The notes under the pieces: model-generated
Told to the model about the DNA's origin: nothing
The model's database searches: none
What the model saw: the letters and a program-made list of their open reading frames with translations, nothing else
Made by a program: the position numbers and the translations under genes
Shown here: positions 28,545 to 39,392 of the stretch, one piece after another
Position numbering within the stretch: the first letter of the stretch is position 1
How the letters are laid out: every line of letters begins with the position of its first letter
From: Vibrio europaeus
GTDB lineage: Bacteria > Pseudomonadota > Gammaproteobacteria > Enterobacterales > Vibrionaceae
Reading direction: 5' to 3'
Assembly (NCBI RefSeq): GCF_001695575.1
Contig: NZ_LUAX01000002.1
Span: forward strand, 124,001 to 188,000
Length of the DNA stretch: 64,000 bases

Positions 28545-30260
28545 ATGATCAGCAAACCTTTACCAGCTCTAATCGCACTTGTTTCTTTTGCTCCCTCTGT
28601 ATGGGCGCAAAGTGTTGAACTTTCTATTGAAGGACTAGAAGGCGAGCTGAATGATAATGTTGAAGCTTACTTATCATCCATTCCAGAAACCGAGTATAAA
28701 ACCAGTTTACGTTTCCAAGCGCGAATAGAGAAAAATATCACCGAAGCGCTTAATGCCTTAGGTTACTACCACCCCGAGATTGATTTTACTGTCGCACAAG
28801 ATGAATCAGAATTGATCGTCAATGTGAACCCTGGACCTGCGGTTATTTTGCAGCAGATCGACATTAAAATTGAGGGTGAAGCGAAAAGTGATCCTCAGTT
28901 TACAGCACTAAAAGCGAATAGTGGTCTGAAACAAGGAGAGCGGCTTAATCATAGTTTGTATGACACTTTAAAATCTTCGATTCGCAACCTCGCTTTGCAA
29001 AAGGGCTACTTTGAGGGGGATTTTACCGCGAGTCGATTGGAGGTCGCTCCCGATCTCAATCAAGCCTTTATCCACCTTCACTATGACAGCGGAATGCGCT
29101 ATCACTTTGGTGCCAATACCATAACGGGCAGCCAAATTGATCAAGATAGAGTCGCGTCTTTATCGCCTTATCAAGCTAATGATCCGTATCAGGCTTCTAA
29201 AGTTGGTGAGTACAACCAGAACCTTTCTAATACAGATTGGTTTTCTTCAGTATTTGTTGAGCCGGATCTGAGCAAAATAGGTGAAGGGCGCGAGTTACCT
29301 ATGAAAGTCTCCCTCGCGCCACAGGCCAGAAATAAACTTGAAACTGGTATCGGTTTCGCAACGGATGTTGGCGTTAGAGGTTCGCTCAAATGGAAGAAGC
29401 CTTGGGTGAACAGTCGCGGCCACAGTTTTGATAGTAGCTTGTCTATTTCAAAGCCAGAGCAAACCATCACTGCCGGTTACCGAATTCCACTCGAAGATGC
29501 ACTCAATGAGTACTATCGCATCCAATATGGGATGAAAAACCTCAATCAGCGCGACACAGAAAGTTTGGAATCCAACTTAGCGCTAGAAAGGCACTGGGTG
29601 CTAGATAACGGTTGGCACCGCACTCTGTATGTTCGTTACTTGCTAGAGAACTATACCCAAGGTAAACAAGAAGATAGGGCTCAATTTATGTTGCCAGGGA
29701 TAACCTTTTCTCGTAGCCGAGTTCGAGGTGGCGCGATGCCTACTTGGGGGGATCGACAAAGTTTTACTTTAGAATATGGCGATCCTAATGCGCTCTCAGA
29801 GACTAGAGTCACTCGTTTAATTGGTGCGACAACTTGGATCCGTAGTGCCGGTCAAAACCACAGGGGCATCTTCAAACTGAATGGTGGTGCCAACTTTTCG
29901 GAAGAGTTTAATAAGCTCTCGCCATCGTTACGTTTTTTCGCTGGTGGCGATAATAATCTCCGAGGTTATGGTTATGAGTCTATCTCTCCCAAGGACTCCG
30001 ACGATAAATTAACCGGTGCCAAATATATGCTGACTAGCTCAATCGAGTACCAATATCGCGTATATGGTGATTGGTGGGGCGCCGCTTTTTATGATGTCGG
30101 TGATGCGTTTAATGATAAGCCAGATATTAAACGCGGTACGGGTGTCGGTGTGCGCTGGGCTTCCCCTGTCGGCCCTATTCGTCTTGATTTTGCTTGGGGG
30201 CTTGATGCGAACAAAGGAGACGAATTTAAAATCCACTTTACTTTAGGACCTGAGCTATGA
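28545..30260 (+). CDS. tamA: Translocation and assembly module outer-membrane protein TamA
   Basis: 571 residues. A signal peptide (about 1-21, ending SVWA-QSV) is followed by three POTRA domains (about 22-260) and a 16-strand Omp85 barrel. Barrel marks are FAGGDNNLRGYGYESISP (lid-lock), VGVRWASPVGPIRLDFAWGL and the terminal FTLGPEL. TamA is the outer-membrane part of a complex with TamB, linked to autotransporter assembly and phospholipid transport. Its stop overlaps the tamB start (ATGA). Confidence 0.97.
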   Translation: MISKPLPALIALVSFAPSVWAQSVELSIEGLEGELNDNVEAYLSSIPETEYKTSLRFQARIEKNITEALNALGYYHPEIDFTVAQDESELIVNVNPGPAVILQQIDIKIEGEAKSDPQFTALKANSGLKQGERLNHSLYDTLKSSIRNLALQKGYFEGDFTASRLEVAPDLNQAFIHLHYDSGMRYHFGANTITGSQIDQDRVASLSPYQANDPYQASKVGEYNQNLSNTDWFSSVFVEPDLSKIGEGRELPMKVSLAPQARNKLETGIGFATDVGVRGSLKWKKPWVNSRGHSFDSSLSISKPEQTITAGYRIPLEDALNEYYRIQYGMKNLNQRDTESLESNLALERHWVLDNGWHRTLYVRYLLENYTQGKQEDRAQFMLPGITFSRSRVRGGAMPTWGDRQSFTLEYGDPNALSETRVTRLIGATTWIRSAGQNHRGIFKLNGGANFSEEFNKLSPSLRFFAGGDNNLRGYGYESISPKDSDDKLTGAKYMLTSSIEYQYRVYGDWWGAAFYDVGDAFNDKPDIKRGTGVGVRWASPVGPIRLDFAWGLDANKGDEFKIHFTLGPEL

Positions 30261-33200
30261 CCCGTGTTGTGATTAAGTGGTCAAAATGGCTTTCACTTAC
30301 TTTACTTATTTTACTCTTCAGTATTTTGGTTGCGCTGGGCGGATTACTGTTTACTAATTCTGGCTTGAACCTTGTTTTGTGGGGGGCGGAGAAGTTTGTA
30401 CCTCAGCTTAACGTTGGATCGAGTCAAGGCGCGATTTTTCCTCGATTTACCCTTAGTAATGTTGTTTTTAAAGATGACAACTTGCGCGTCGATACTCAGG
30501 CAAGATCACTAACGCTTGCAGTCAACGCGACTTGCTTTACTGAGCCGGGTGTTTGTATCGATGAACTTGCGATAGACGGGCTGTCTTTTTCGATGCCAGA
30601 TTTACCACCAAGTTCGCCTGCTACTCAAGAGCAAGCGGAGGTGTCATCATCAGAGAAAATTACCTCCCCAATTCCTATCAAGTTAAGTCGATTGGCGCTA
30701 AGCGATATCAAGTTGGATGTTTTAGGCAATCAGATCTCGTGGGACTCATTGACCTCAGGGGCTTCATTTCAAGGCAATCGCTTGCGTCTCAATACCACCG
30801 AACTTAAAACACCAGTGGTTAAGTTAGCGGCAAGCCCGACTGAAAACGAGCAAGCCGCCGCCCCAGAGAATCAAGCATCAACGCCAACAGAGATTGTTCT
30901 ACCCAATATCGTTTTGCCGCTGCAAATTGATCTTGTACGCCTTGACGTTTACGACTTTAAGCTTGATCAACCAACGCCTGTCATCGTCAACCATTTAGGC
31001 TTAGCGGCCAATGCTAAAGAGTCTAGAGTGGTGGTCAAAACGCTTGAATTAGATATGCCGCAGGCGACTGCGCAGCTAAGAACAGACATTGATCTGCAAG
31101 GTGATTATCCACTCGACTTGCAGCTAGATGCGACAATCAAAGAAGAGATGGCTGCAGGACAAACGCTCTCCCTCAAAGCGGATGGCAGTGTGGCGAAGTT
31201 GCAACTCTCGGCTCAATTAGCAGGGCTAGCCAAAGCTTTCCTTACTGGCGAACTGCAGCCACTCAAACCTGAATTGCCTTTTGACTTGAGTTTAATTCAA
31301 GGTGATCTTCAGTGGCCACTTAAAGGAAAAGGGGATTACTTTGCCTTGATAGATAAGCTTAGAGTTCAAGGCTCTCTGAATGGCTATAGCCTCAACCTAG
31401 ATACCGCTCTTAAAGGTGCACAACTTCCCGATGTCTCTCTCTCGCTGCAAGGCAAAGGCGATCTCTCCCATATTAAGTTGAGTCAAGTGAACATTGCCAC
31501 GCTAGGAGGAACGATCTCTGGTGACGTAATGGCGGATTGGCAAGCACCGATTAACTGGGCGGCAAACTTGACGCTGGCTCACATTCAGCCCGGATTACAA
31601 TGGCCTGAAGCTGAAGGCGATATCAGTGGGGCGGTGTCAACAACCGGAAGTCTAACAGATCAAGGTGGGTGGCAAGTTGATGTCCCGAAACTTGATATTG
31701 ATGGTGTACTGCGTGAATACCCGCTGAATATAGCAGGTAGCGTCAGCGCCGCTGATGTGACTGGCAACAACGAGCTCAGTGTAAAAACGCCGCAGTTAGT
31801 TCTTTCTCATGGTCCAAATAGTATCAAAGCCAGCGGGGAGCTAGATAAACAGTGGCAGATGGATCTAGAGCTCAACTTACCTGACTTAATCAAATCGATC
31901 CCTGACTTAAAAGGACGTGTTGTCGGTGACGTGGCCCTACGTGGAGATTTGAAAGCGCCGGATGTGGGTTTAAACCTTGTCGCTAAAGGGATTGAATGGC
32001 AACAGCAGGCTCAGATTGCCAATCTCAGTGTGAAGGGAGATATCACACCACTGCCAACACCAAGTGGACAGTTAGCGCTTAAGGTTAATCAGGCTAAGTA
32101 TCAAGACAAAGTGATCGAGGATGTGAGCTTGAACTTTACTGGCTCTCAGCAAAAGCACCAACTTAACCTCGATGTGAGTTCGAATATCGTGTCGACGAGT
32201 TTGGCTCTAACAGGCTCACTGACCGATAAACTTGAACTCGCTTGGCAAGGCAAGCTTGAGCGGATGCGACTCTCTTCGCTGCAAGGTGAATGGCGACTGA
32301 ATCAGCCAACCGCAATAGGTTTTGAAATGGCAACTGAGCAGGTTTCTGTTGCTGCCCACTGTTGGTTGCAAGAAGACTCTTCACTCTGTTTAGAGCAAGA
32401 TATCAAGGTTGGACAAAGCGGTGAAGCTGCGCTCGCGTTAAGTCAGTTTAATTTTGATCAGGTCAAAACCTTTATTCCTCAGGCAACGCAACTCCAAGGG
32501 CAAGCAGACGTCAATGTATGGACCAAGTGGGGCGACAATCAGTCACCTCAAGTTAAGGCTAAGATTGAATTAGCCAAAGGTGAAGTGGTTCAAAAGCTCG
32601 AACAACCTCTAGAGTTAGGCTGGGAGAGCGCGACACTGACGGCGCAGCTTGCAGACAATAAACTGAGCGCAGAATGGCTGCTTGATGTAACCGATAATGG
32701 TGATGTTTCTGGTAATGCCACTATTCCGGACGTGCTCAGTGACGATAAGCAAATCGATGGGCGTTTGAAGCTCACCACGTTCAACTTAGACTTCTTAGCA
32801 CCACTAGTCGGAGAGTTCAGCAAGCTGAAATCGAACATCACCACCGATCTCGCAATTAGTGGTCCGGCGATGCAGCCTAAAGTAAATGGTCAGTTTGTTG
32901 TCGATGATATTTTGCTTAAAGGTGAAATCTCTCCGGTAGAAGTGGACTCGGGGCGTTTGACCATTAACTTTACTGGCTATGACGCGACCTTAGCTGCCTC
33001 TATTCATACTCCAGATGGAAAGCTAGAGCTGGCGGGTGATGCTGACTGGCATGACTTGAATGATTGGAGTACCAACGTACGCGTTTTTGCCGAGGAGTTG
33101 CTAGTCAACGTGCCGCCTATGGTCAAAATAAAAGTACAACCAGATATGACCATCTCTGCTTCACCTAAATTGGCGCGTATCGATGGCACTATTGCCTTGC

Positions 33201-34024
33201 CATGGGGACGCGTTGTGGTGGAAGAGTTGCCGCCAAGTGCGATAGGTGTTTCGAAAGATCAGGTAATCCTTAACGACAAGCTCCAGCCTGTTGACGATAA
33301 GAATAAAGTGCCTTTTGCAGTGCAATCCAATATCAATATTAAGATTGGCGATGATTTCAAGCTCTCTGCGTTTGGTCTAGAGGGCGAGTTAGTTGGTAAT
33401 CTCAATGTAGCCCAGAGAGACAAGGGACCTTTTGTTACTGGTGAGGTCAATATCGTTGATGGTTCATATCGCTCGTTTGGCCAGGACCTGTTAATTAAAG
33501 AAGGTAAGGTGCTAATGAATGGTCCGGTGGATCAGCCGTACTTGCAAATTACCGCTATTCGTAACCCAGATAACACCAAAGATGACGTAACGGCAGGGGT
33601 AAAAGTGACCGGGCCTGTCAGTGAACCGACAGTGACCATTTTTTCTGAGCCAGCGATGGCGCAGGCGAACGCGTTATCCTATTTATTACGTGGCCAAGAT
33701 ATTGATGGCGAAACGGGTGGTAATGCCATGACGACAACCTTAATTGGCTTAAGCCTCGCAAAAAGTGGTCGTGTTGTTGGGGAAATTGGCGAAGCCTTTG
33801 GTGTACAAGATCTTCAGGTTGATACCGCAGGGTCTGGTAATGATTCTCAAGTGACAGTAAGCGGTTATATTTTACCCGGCTTAAAAGTTAAGTATGGCGT
33901 TGGTATTTTTGAGTCGGTTGGTGAGTTCACTGTGCGTTACCGTTTAATGCAAGATCTGTATGTTGAGGCATTATCTGGTGCGACCAACGCCGTCGATCTT
34001 CTGTATCAATTTGAGTTCAATTAG
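30257..34024 (+). CDS. tamB: Translocation and assembly module protein TamB
   Basis: 1255 residues, the usual size for TamB. An N-terminal signal anchor (about residues 12-34) is followed by a very long run of beta-strand repeats forming the AsmA-like hydrophobic groove, and a C-terminal DUF490 domain (roughly the last 350 residues) ending LYQFEFN. TamB spans the periplasm and, with TamA, is thought to carry phospholipids to the outer membrane. Overlaps tamA by four bases. Confidence 0.97.
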   Translation: MTRVVIKWSKWLSLTLLILLFSILVALGGLLFTNSGLNLVLWGAEKFVPQLNVGSSQGAIFPRFTLSNVVFKDDNLRVDTQARSLTLAVNATCFTEPGVCIDELAIDGLSFSMPDLPPSSPATQEQAEVSSSEKITSPIPIKLSRLALSDIKLDVLGNQISWDSLTSGASFQGNRLRLNTTELKTPVVKLAASPTENEQAAAPENQASTPTEIVLPNIVLPLQIDLVRLDVYDFKLDQPTPVIVNHLGLAANAKESRVVVKTLELDMPQATAQLRTDIDLQGDYPLDLQLDATIKEEMAAGQTLSLKADGSVAKLQLSAQLAGLAKAFLTGELQPLKPELPFDLSLIQGDLQWPLKGKGDYFALIDKLRVQGSLNGYSLNLDTALKGAQLPDVSLSLQGKGDLSHIKLSQVNIATLGGTISGDVMADWQAPINWAANLTLAHIQPGLQWPEAEGDISGAVSTTGSLTDQGGWQVDVPKLDIDGVLREYPLNIAGSVSAADVTGNNELSVKTPQLVLSHGPNSIKASGELDKQWQMDLELNLPDLIKSIPDLKGRVVGDVALRGDLKAPDVGLNLVAKGIEWQQQAQIANLSVKGDITPLPTPSGQLALKVNQAKYQDKVIEDVSLNFTGSQQKHQLNLDVSSNIVSTSLALTGSLTDKLELAWQGKLERMRLSSLQGEWRLNQPTAIGFEMATEQVSVAAHCWLQEDSSLCLEQDIKVGQSGEAALALSQFNFDQVKTFIPQATQLQGQADVNVWTKWGDNQSPQVKAKIELAKGEVVQKLEQPLELGWESATLTAQLADNKLSAEWLLDVTDNGDVSGNATIPDVLSDDKQIDGRLKLTTFNLDFLAPLVGEFSKLKSNITTDLAISGPAMQPKVNGQFVVDDILLKGEISPVEVDSGRLTINFTGYDATLAASIHTPDGKLELAGDADWHDLNDWSTNVRVFAEELLVNVPPMVKIKVQPDMTISASPKLARIDGTIALPWGRVVVEELPPSAIGVSKDQVILNDKLQPVDDKNKVPFAVQSNINIKIGDDFKLSAFGLEGELVGNLNVAQRDKGPFVTGEVNIVDGSYRSFGQDLLIKEGKVLMNGPVDQPYLQITAIRNPDNTKDDVTAGVKVTGPVSEPTVTIFSEPAMAQANALSYLLRGQDIDGETGGNAMTTTLIGLSLAKSGRVVGEIGEAFGVQDLQVDTAGSGNDSQVTVSGYILPGLKVKYGVGIFESVGEFTVRYRLMQDLYVEALSGATNAVDLLYQFEFN

Positions 34025-34052
34025 TCGGTAAACATCGAAAGGAGTCGATGTC

Positions 34053-34400
34053 ATGCAACAGTTAGTATTTGTTTATGGCACATTGCGTCAGGGGCAAAGT
34101 AATCATCATTTTTTAGCGCATTCAGAATGGTTAGGGAAGTATGCGACGCCTCCCATTTACAGTCTCTATGATCTTGGCGCTTATCCAGCTGTAGTCGATG
34201 GGCATAGTGTGATTTATGGTGAAGTCTATCGGGTGGATGACCAGACGCTGCGCCAGTTAGACTTACTGGAAGAAGTGCCAATAACCTATCGTCGCGAGCA
34301 AATCGACACGCCTTTTGGCTTAGCTTGGATGTACCTTTTTCAGCAAGCTCACCAACTAGAGACGTTAATTTCCTCCGGTGATTGGTGCCAAAAGGTGTAA
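34053..34400 (+). CDS. ytfP: Gamma-glutamylcyclotransferase-like protein YtfP
   Basis: 115 residues. The family start FVYGTLRQGQSNH carries the substrate loop, and GEVYRVDDQTLRQLDLLE holds the likely catalytic glutamate. YtfP has the gamma-glutamylcyclotransferase fold; its true substrate is not established. It follows tamB by 28 bases as in E. coli, behind a good AAAGGAG site. Confidence 0.93.
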   Translation: MQQLVFVYGTLRQGQSNHHFLAHSEWLGKYATPPIYSLYDLGAYPAVVDGHSVIYGEVYRVDDQTLRQLDLLEEVPITYRREQIDTPFGLAWMYLFQQAHQLETLISSGDWCQKV

Positions 34401-34443
34401 TACTTACCGATAGCGAATGGGTGACTTGATTAAGGAGAGAGCG

Positions 34444-34803
34444 ATGAAATTACAATTTGTTCTAGTGGTATTAATGCTAGCAGGATGTGCTACGCAACCA
34501 CCCCCGTTAAGCAGTGTAGAAGGCGATTGGTCTGATTATGGTAAACACCGTGCTGAGCAAGGCTTTTTGAAACAGTCAGAAGCGAAACTCGCCAAGCTAG
34601 ATCAAGGTGGCGTTTTTAGCCAAGAACTGTATCTCGCATACTCTAATGGCTATGAGCAAGGTCGATTAGAATACTGTTCACAGAATGCGTACATGCTAGG
34701 AGTTGTAGGGAAACCTTATGCAGGAATCTGTGACCGGATTGACCCATTTTTCCAGCAAGATTATATATCTGGACGCCACTCAACCGCAGGTTCAGCCTTT
34801 TAA
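34444..34803 (+). CDS. DUF2799 lipoprotein
   Basis: 119 residues from ATG 34444, behind AAGGAGAGAG; a start at 34417 would spoil the signal peptide. The lipobox LAGC places the lipidated cysteine at residue 15, so it is probably an outer-membrane lipoprotein (no Asp at +2). The repeated G..YG..RAEQGF and NGYEQGRLEYC segments suit DUF2799. Function unknown. Last gene of the tamA-tamB-ytfP unit, followed by a terminator. Confidence 0.8.
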   Translation: MKLQFVLVVLMLAGCATQPPPLSSVEGDWSDYGKHRAEQGFLKQSEAKLAKLDQGGVFSQELYLAYSNGYEQGRLEYCSQNAYMLGVVGKPYAGICDRIDPFFQQDYISGRHSTAGSAF

Positions 34804-34807
34804 ACCT

Positions 34808-34840
34808 AAAAGAGTCGCGATTAAGCGACTCTTTTGTTTT
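34808..34840 (+). terminator. Terminator after the DUF2799 gene, possibly bidirectional
   Basis: AGAGTCGC (34811-34818) pairs with GCGACTCT (34825-34832), extended by A/T pairs, followed by TTTTGTTTT. It also lies directly after the convergent fbp gene. Confidence 0.93.
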
Positions 34841-34853
34841 CAGCATCTGAAGG

Positions 34854-35891
<1,038 letters not shown>

Positions 35892-36165
35892 TCATAGATA
35901 GGGGGAATGGGATGTCTCGTTCTCTAACGGAGCTTTTATGACTACCCGAGATAAGTGTAAAAGTTAGATCTTTTTATTGGTAATGAACTAACTGTCTTAG
36001 ATCTCAAATTTTTTAGTAAACTTTCAACAGTTTTCACAGCGGTGAGAGATAAGAGAGTGTACAAAGCGTAATCAACGAGTCAATTCTCTGTCTAAAGTAG
36101 TTCGCTTTTTGCCATATTGTCGCCATAATGAGGGCAATATTTTCCGCTTAGAACAAGGCTTTTCT

Positions 36166-37515
36166 ATGCATATTCATATACTGGGGATCTGTGGCACTTT
36201 TATGGGTGGTGCAGCTGTATTAGCACGTCAGCTGGGGCATAAAGTCACGGGATGTGATGCGAATGTTTATCCGCCAATGAGTACTCTACTCGAATCTCAA
36301 GGTATTGAAATTATAGAAGGCTTTGACCCGTCACAACTCGACCCTGCGCCAGATTTGGTGGTGGTTGGTAATGCGATGAGCCGCGGCAATCCATGTGTCG
36401 AATATGTACTGAATCATAACCTGCGTTACACCTCTGGCCCGCAGTGGTTACAAGAGTTCTTACTTCATGACCGTTGGGTATTAGCTGTCTCTGGTACTCA
36501 TGGAAAAACCACAACGTCCAGTATGTTGGCGTGGATTTTAGAAGACTGTGGTTATAAGCCAGGTTTCTTAGTCGGTGGTGTACTGGGTAACTTCGGTATC
36601 TCAGCCCGTCTTGGTGAAAGCATGTTCTTTGTCGTTGAAGCCGACGAATATGACAGTGCTTTTTTCGATAAGCGTTCTAAGTTTGTCCACTATCATCCAC
36701 GTACCTTAGTCATGAACAACCTAGAGTTCGATCATGCCGACATCTTTGATGATCTTGAAGCGATAAAACGTCAGTTCCATCATCTTGTTCGCACAGTGCC
36801 GGGCAATGGGCGCATTTTTGCACCGAAACAAGATAGTGCACTTCAAGATGTGCTTGAGCGCGGTTGTTGGAGTGAAACCGAATTTAGTGGTAATCAAGGT
36901 GACTGGCAGGCGGAGAAAGTAAACGTTGATGGCTCGCAGTTCAAAGTACTGTTCCAAGGCGAGCAAGTGGGTATTGTGAGTTGGGACCTAGTTGGTGATC
37001 ACAATGTAGATAACGCTTTGATGGCGATAGCTGCAGCGCGTCATGTCGGAGTCACCCCAGATCTAGCTTGTGAATCATTAGCCAAATTCATCAATACCAA
37101 ACGTCGCCTTGAGCTTAAAGGTGAGGTCAATGGCATCACAGTTTATGACGATTTTGCCCATCATCCGACCGCGATTGAACTGACGCTCGGTGGGTTACGT
37201 AATAAGGTCGGCGATAGCAAAATTATCGCAGTACTCGAACCGCGCAGCGCTACAATGAAGCGAGGTGTGCACAAAGATACTTTGGCCGCGTCGTTACAAA
37301 AAGCCGATCAGGTGTTTTTGTATCAACCTGATTCGATTGATTGGTCGGTGGAAGAGATCGCCGCTCAATGTGTCCAACCTGCGCATACCTCAGCTAATGT
37401 CGACGAGCTAGTGGAGCAAATTGTTGCTAGTGCTAGTTCCGGTGACCAGATTCTGGTAATGAGCAATGGCGGGTTCGAAGGTATTCACAACAAGCTTCTG
37501 GCGAAGCTAGCGTAA
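36166..37515 (+). CDS. mpl: UDP-N-acetylmuramate:L-Ala-gamma-D-Glu-meso-DAP ligase
   Basis: 449 residues from ATG 36166 (MHIHILGICGTFMGG); the longer frame to 36109 is rejected because the family starts here. Mpl attaches recycled tripeptide to UDP-MurNAc, saving cell-wall material. The Mur-ligase ATP motif is SGTHGKTTTSSM, the carbamylated-lysine/metal region VVEADEYDSAFFDKRSKF, and DDFAHHPTAIELTL is typical. Followed by ubiX after 17 bases. Confidence 0.97.
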   Translation: MHIHILGICGTFMGGAAVLARQLGHKVTGCDANVYPPMSTLLESQGIEIIEGFDPSQLDPAPDLVVVGNAMSRGNPCVEYVLNHNLRYTSGPQWLQEFLLHDRWVLAVSGTHGKTTTSSMLAWILEDCGYKPGFLVGGVLGNFGISARLGESMFFVVEADEYDSAFFDKRSKFVHYHPRTLVMNNLEFDHADIFDDLEAIKRQFHHLVRTVPGNGRIFAPKQDSALQDVLERGCWSETEFSGNQGDWQAEKVNVDGSQFKVLFQGEQVGIVSWDLVGDHNVDNALMAIAAARHVGVTPDLACESLAKFINTKRRLELKGEVNGITVYDDFAHHPTAIELTLGGLRNKVGDSKIIAVLEPRSATMKRGVHKDTLAASLQKADQVFLYQPDSIDWSVEEIAAQCVQPAHTSANVDELVEQIVASASSGDQILVMSNGGFEGIHNKLLAKLA

Positions 37516-37532
37516 TAGTGTAATTTTTAAAC

Positions 37533-38159
37533 ATGACCAAACAACAAAAAGCCATCACCTTAGCCTTTACTGGTGCCTCCGGCGCTCCTTATGGTTTACG
37601 CCTGTTAGAGTGTCTACTGGCTGCTGACTATCAAGTTTACCTGCTTATTTCATCAGCAGCGAGAGTGGTGCTTGCAACCGAACATGATCTTAAACTGCCC
37701 GCCAATCCTGATTCGGCTAAGAAAGCGTTGGTCGAACACCTCAATCGCGACCCAGACAAGCTGGTTGTATGTGGCAAAGATGATTGGTTCTCTCCGGTGG
37801 CCTCAGGCTCCGCTGCGCCTAAACAGATGGTGGTTTGTCCTTGCTCTGCAGGTAGCGTTGCTGCGATTGCTCACGGTATGTCTGATAACCTGATTGAACG
37901 TGCCGCAGATGTGGTGATGAAAGAGCGCGGTCAACTGCTGCTAGTGGTTCGAGAGACCCCATTTTCTACTCTTCATCTAGAGAACATGCACAAGCTGTCA
38001 CAAATGGGCGTGACCATCATGCCTGCTGCGCCAGGTTTTTATCATCAACCTAAATCGATAGAGGATCTGGTTGATTTTATGGTCGCGCGTATTCTTGATC
38101 ATCTAGGAATCGAGCAAGGATTGGTCCCTCGTTGGGGGTATGACTCCCGTCAGAGCTGA
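37533..38159 (+). CDS. ubiX: Flavin prenyltransferase UbiX
   Basis: 208 residues. It makes the prenylated FMN cofactor used by UbiD in ubiquinone synthesis. FMN-binding parts TGASGAPYG and [14 protein letters not shown], and the loop [13 protein letters not shown] are present. Probably co-transcribed with mpl. Confidence 0.96.
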   Translation: MTKQQKAITLAFTGASGAPYGLRLLECLLAADYQVYLLISSAARVVLATEHDLKLPANPDSAKKALVEHLNRDPDKLVVCGKDDWFSPVASGSAAPKQMVVCPCSAGSVAAIAHGMSDNLIERAADVVMKERGQLLLVVRETPFSTLHLENMHKLSQMGVTIMPAAPGFYHQPKSIEDLVDFMVARILDHLGIEQGLVPRWGYDSRQS

Positions 38160-38210
38160 TATGTGAACGGCGCTAGCTATTGAGTCACATAACTATTACA
38201 ATTCGACCGT

Positions 38211-38319
38211 TACTCATCGGGGAGCTATTGATCTAACTTATGTTAGCGTCAGCTGAGATCGAGCTATTGCTTGGGACCCGTGTACCTGAACCAGATAATG
38301 CTGGCGTAGGAATTGAGTT
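38211..38319 (+). ncRNA. TPP riboswitch upstream of thiBPQ
   Basis: The THI-element signature is complete: CGGGGAGC near the 5' end, GCTGAGATC in the middle, GGACCC-like TTGGGACCC, then CCTGAACCAGATAATGCTGG and CGTAGGAA. Stem P1 is ACTCA (38212-38216) with TGAGT (38314-38318). It lies 57 bases before the thiB start, so thiamine pyrophosphate should repress the transporter. No strong terminator stem follows; control of translation is likely. Confidence 0.95.
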
Positions 38320-38375
38320 TGGATTTGAACTCCGCTTCTCAAGCCTGTGCCGCTCAGACAAGGAGAGAGCGAGCA

Positions 38376-39383
38376 GTGAAAAACACTCTAAGCACCATTT
38401 CAATTAGTACCCTAGCGTTAGCAACGCTGGCGACATTCTCAGCGACAGCCGCAGAAAACAGTTTAACCGTTTATACCTACGACTCTTTTGCCGCCGATTG
38501 GGGCCCAGGTCCTGTTGTAGAAAAAGCATTTGAAGCGCATTGTGGTTGTGATGTTAATTTCGTCGCGCTAGATGATGGTGTCTCGATCCTTAACCGCCTG
38601 CGTTTAGAAGGTGATAACAGTAAAGCGGATATCATTTTAGGCTTAGACAACAACCTGATGGCGGAAGCAAAAAAGACTGGTTTGTTGGCTGAGCATAGCG
38701 TAGACACCAGCAAGGTTGCATTGCCAAATGGGTGGGCGGACAAAACTTTCGTTCCTTATGATTTCGGCTACTTTGCGTTTGTTTACAACAAAGAGAAGCT
38801 AGCTAACCCACCAAAGAGCTTGAAAGAGCTGGTGGAATCTCGTGACGACTTGAAAGTGATCTATCAAGACCCTCGCACCTCAACGCCAGGGCAAGGTCTA
38901 ATGCTGTGGATGAAATCTGTTTACGGTGATGACGTGGCTCAGGCTTGGCAAGATCTAGCCAAGAAAACCGTAACCGTGACTAAAGGTTGGTCCGAAGCGT
39001 ATTCAATGTTCCTAGAAGGAGAGTCTGATCTGGTTCTCTCTTACACCACATCTCCTGCGTATCACTTGATTGCTGAGAGCGACAACAAGTATGCAGCCGC
39101 TGATTTTGCCGAAGGCCACTACACGCAAGTGGAAGTTGCTGCGAAAGTAAAAGCGTCTAAAAATCAAAAGCTAGCAGATGAGTTTATGAACTTTATTCTT
39201 AGTGATGAGTTCCAATCAGCGATGCCAACAGGTAACTGGATGTACCCAGTCACAGACGTTGCATTACCTGAAGGTTTTGAAACCCTAACTCTTCCAAGTA
39301 AGGCTCTGACCTTTAGCGCCGACGAAGTGGCTGAAAATCGCAAATCTTGGATTCGCGAATGGCAAAGTGCGCTGACATTCTAA
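38376..39383 (+). CDS. thiB: Thiamine ABC transporter, substrate-binding protein
   Basis: 335 residues from GTG 38376, behind AAGGAGAGA; a start at 38313 would lie inside the riboswitch. The signal peptide ends near FSATAA-ENS. ThiB binds thiamine and its phosphates in the periplasm. The family pattern LTVYTYDSFAADWGPGP and YQDPRTSTPGQGLM is present. First gene of thiBPQ. Confidence 0.95.
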   Translation: MKNTLSTISISTLALATLATFSATAAENSLTVYTYDSFAADWGPGPVVEKAFEAHCGCDVNFVALDDGVSILNRLRLEGDNSKADIILGLDNNLMAEAKKTGLLAEHSVDTSKVALPNGWADKTFVPYDFGYFAFVYNKEKLANPPKSLKELVESRDDLKVIYQDPRTSTPGQGLMLWMKSVYGDDVAQAWQDLAKKTVTVTKGWSEAYSMFLEGESDLVLSYTTSPAYHLIAESDNKYAAADFAEGHYTQVEVAAKVKASKNQKLADEFMNFILSDEFQSAMPTGNWMYPVTDVALPEGFETLTLPSKALTFSADEVAENRKSWIREWQSALTF

Positions 39384-39392
39384 GAGGCTCTT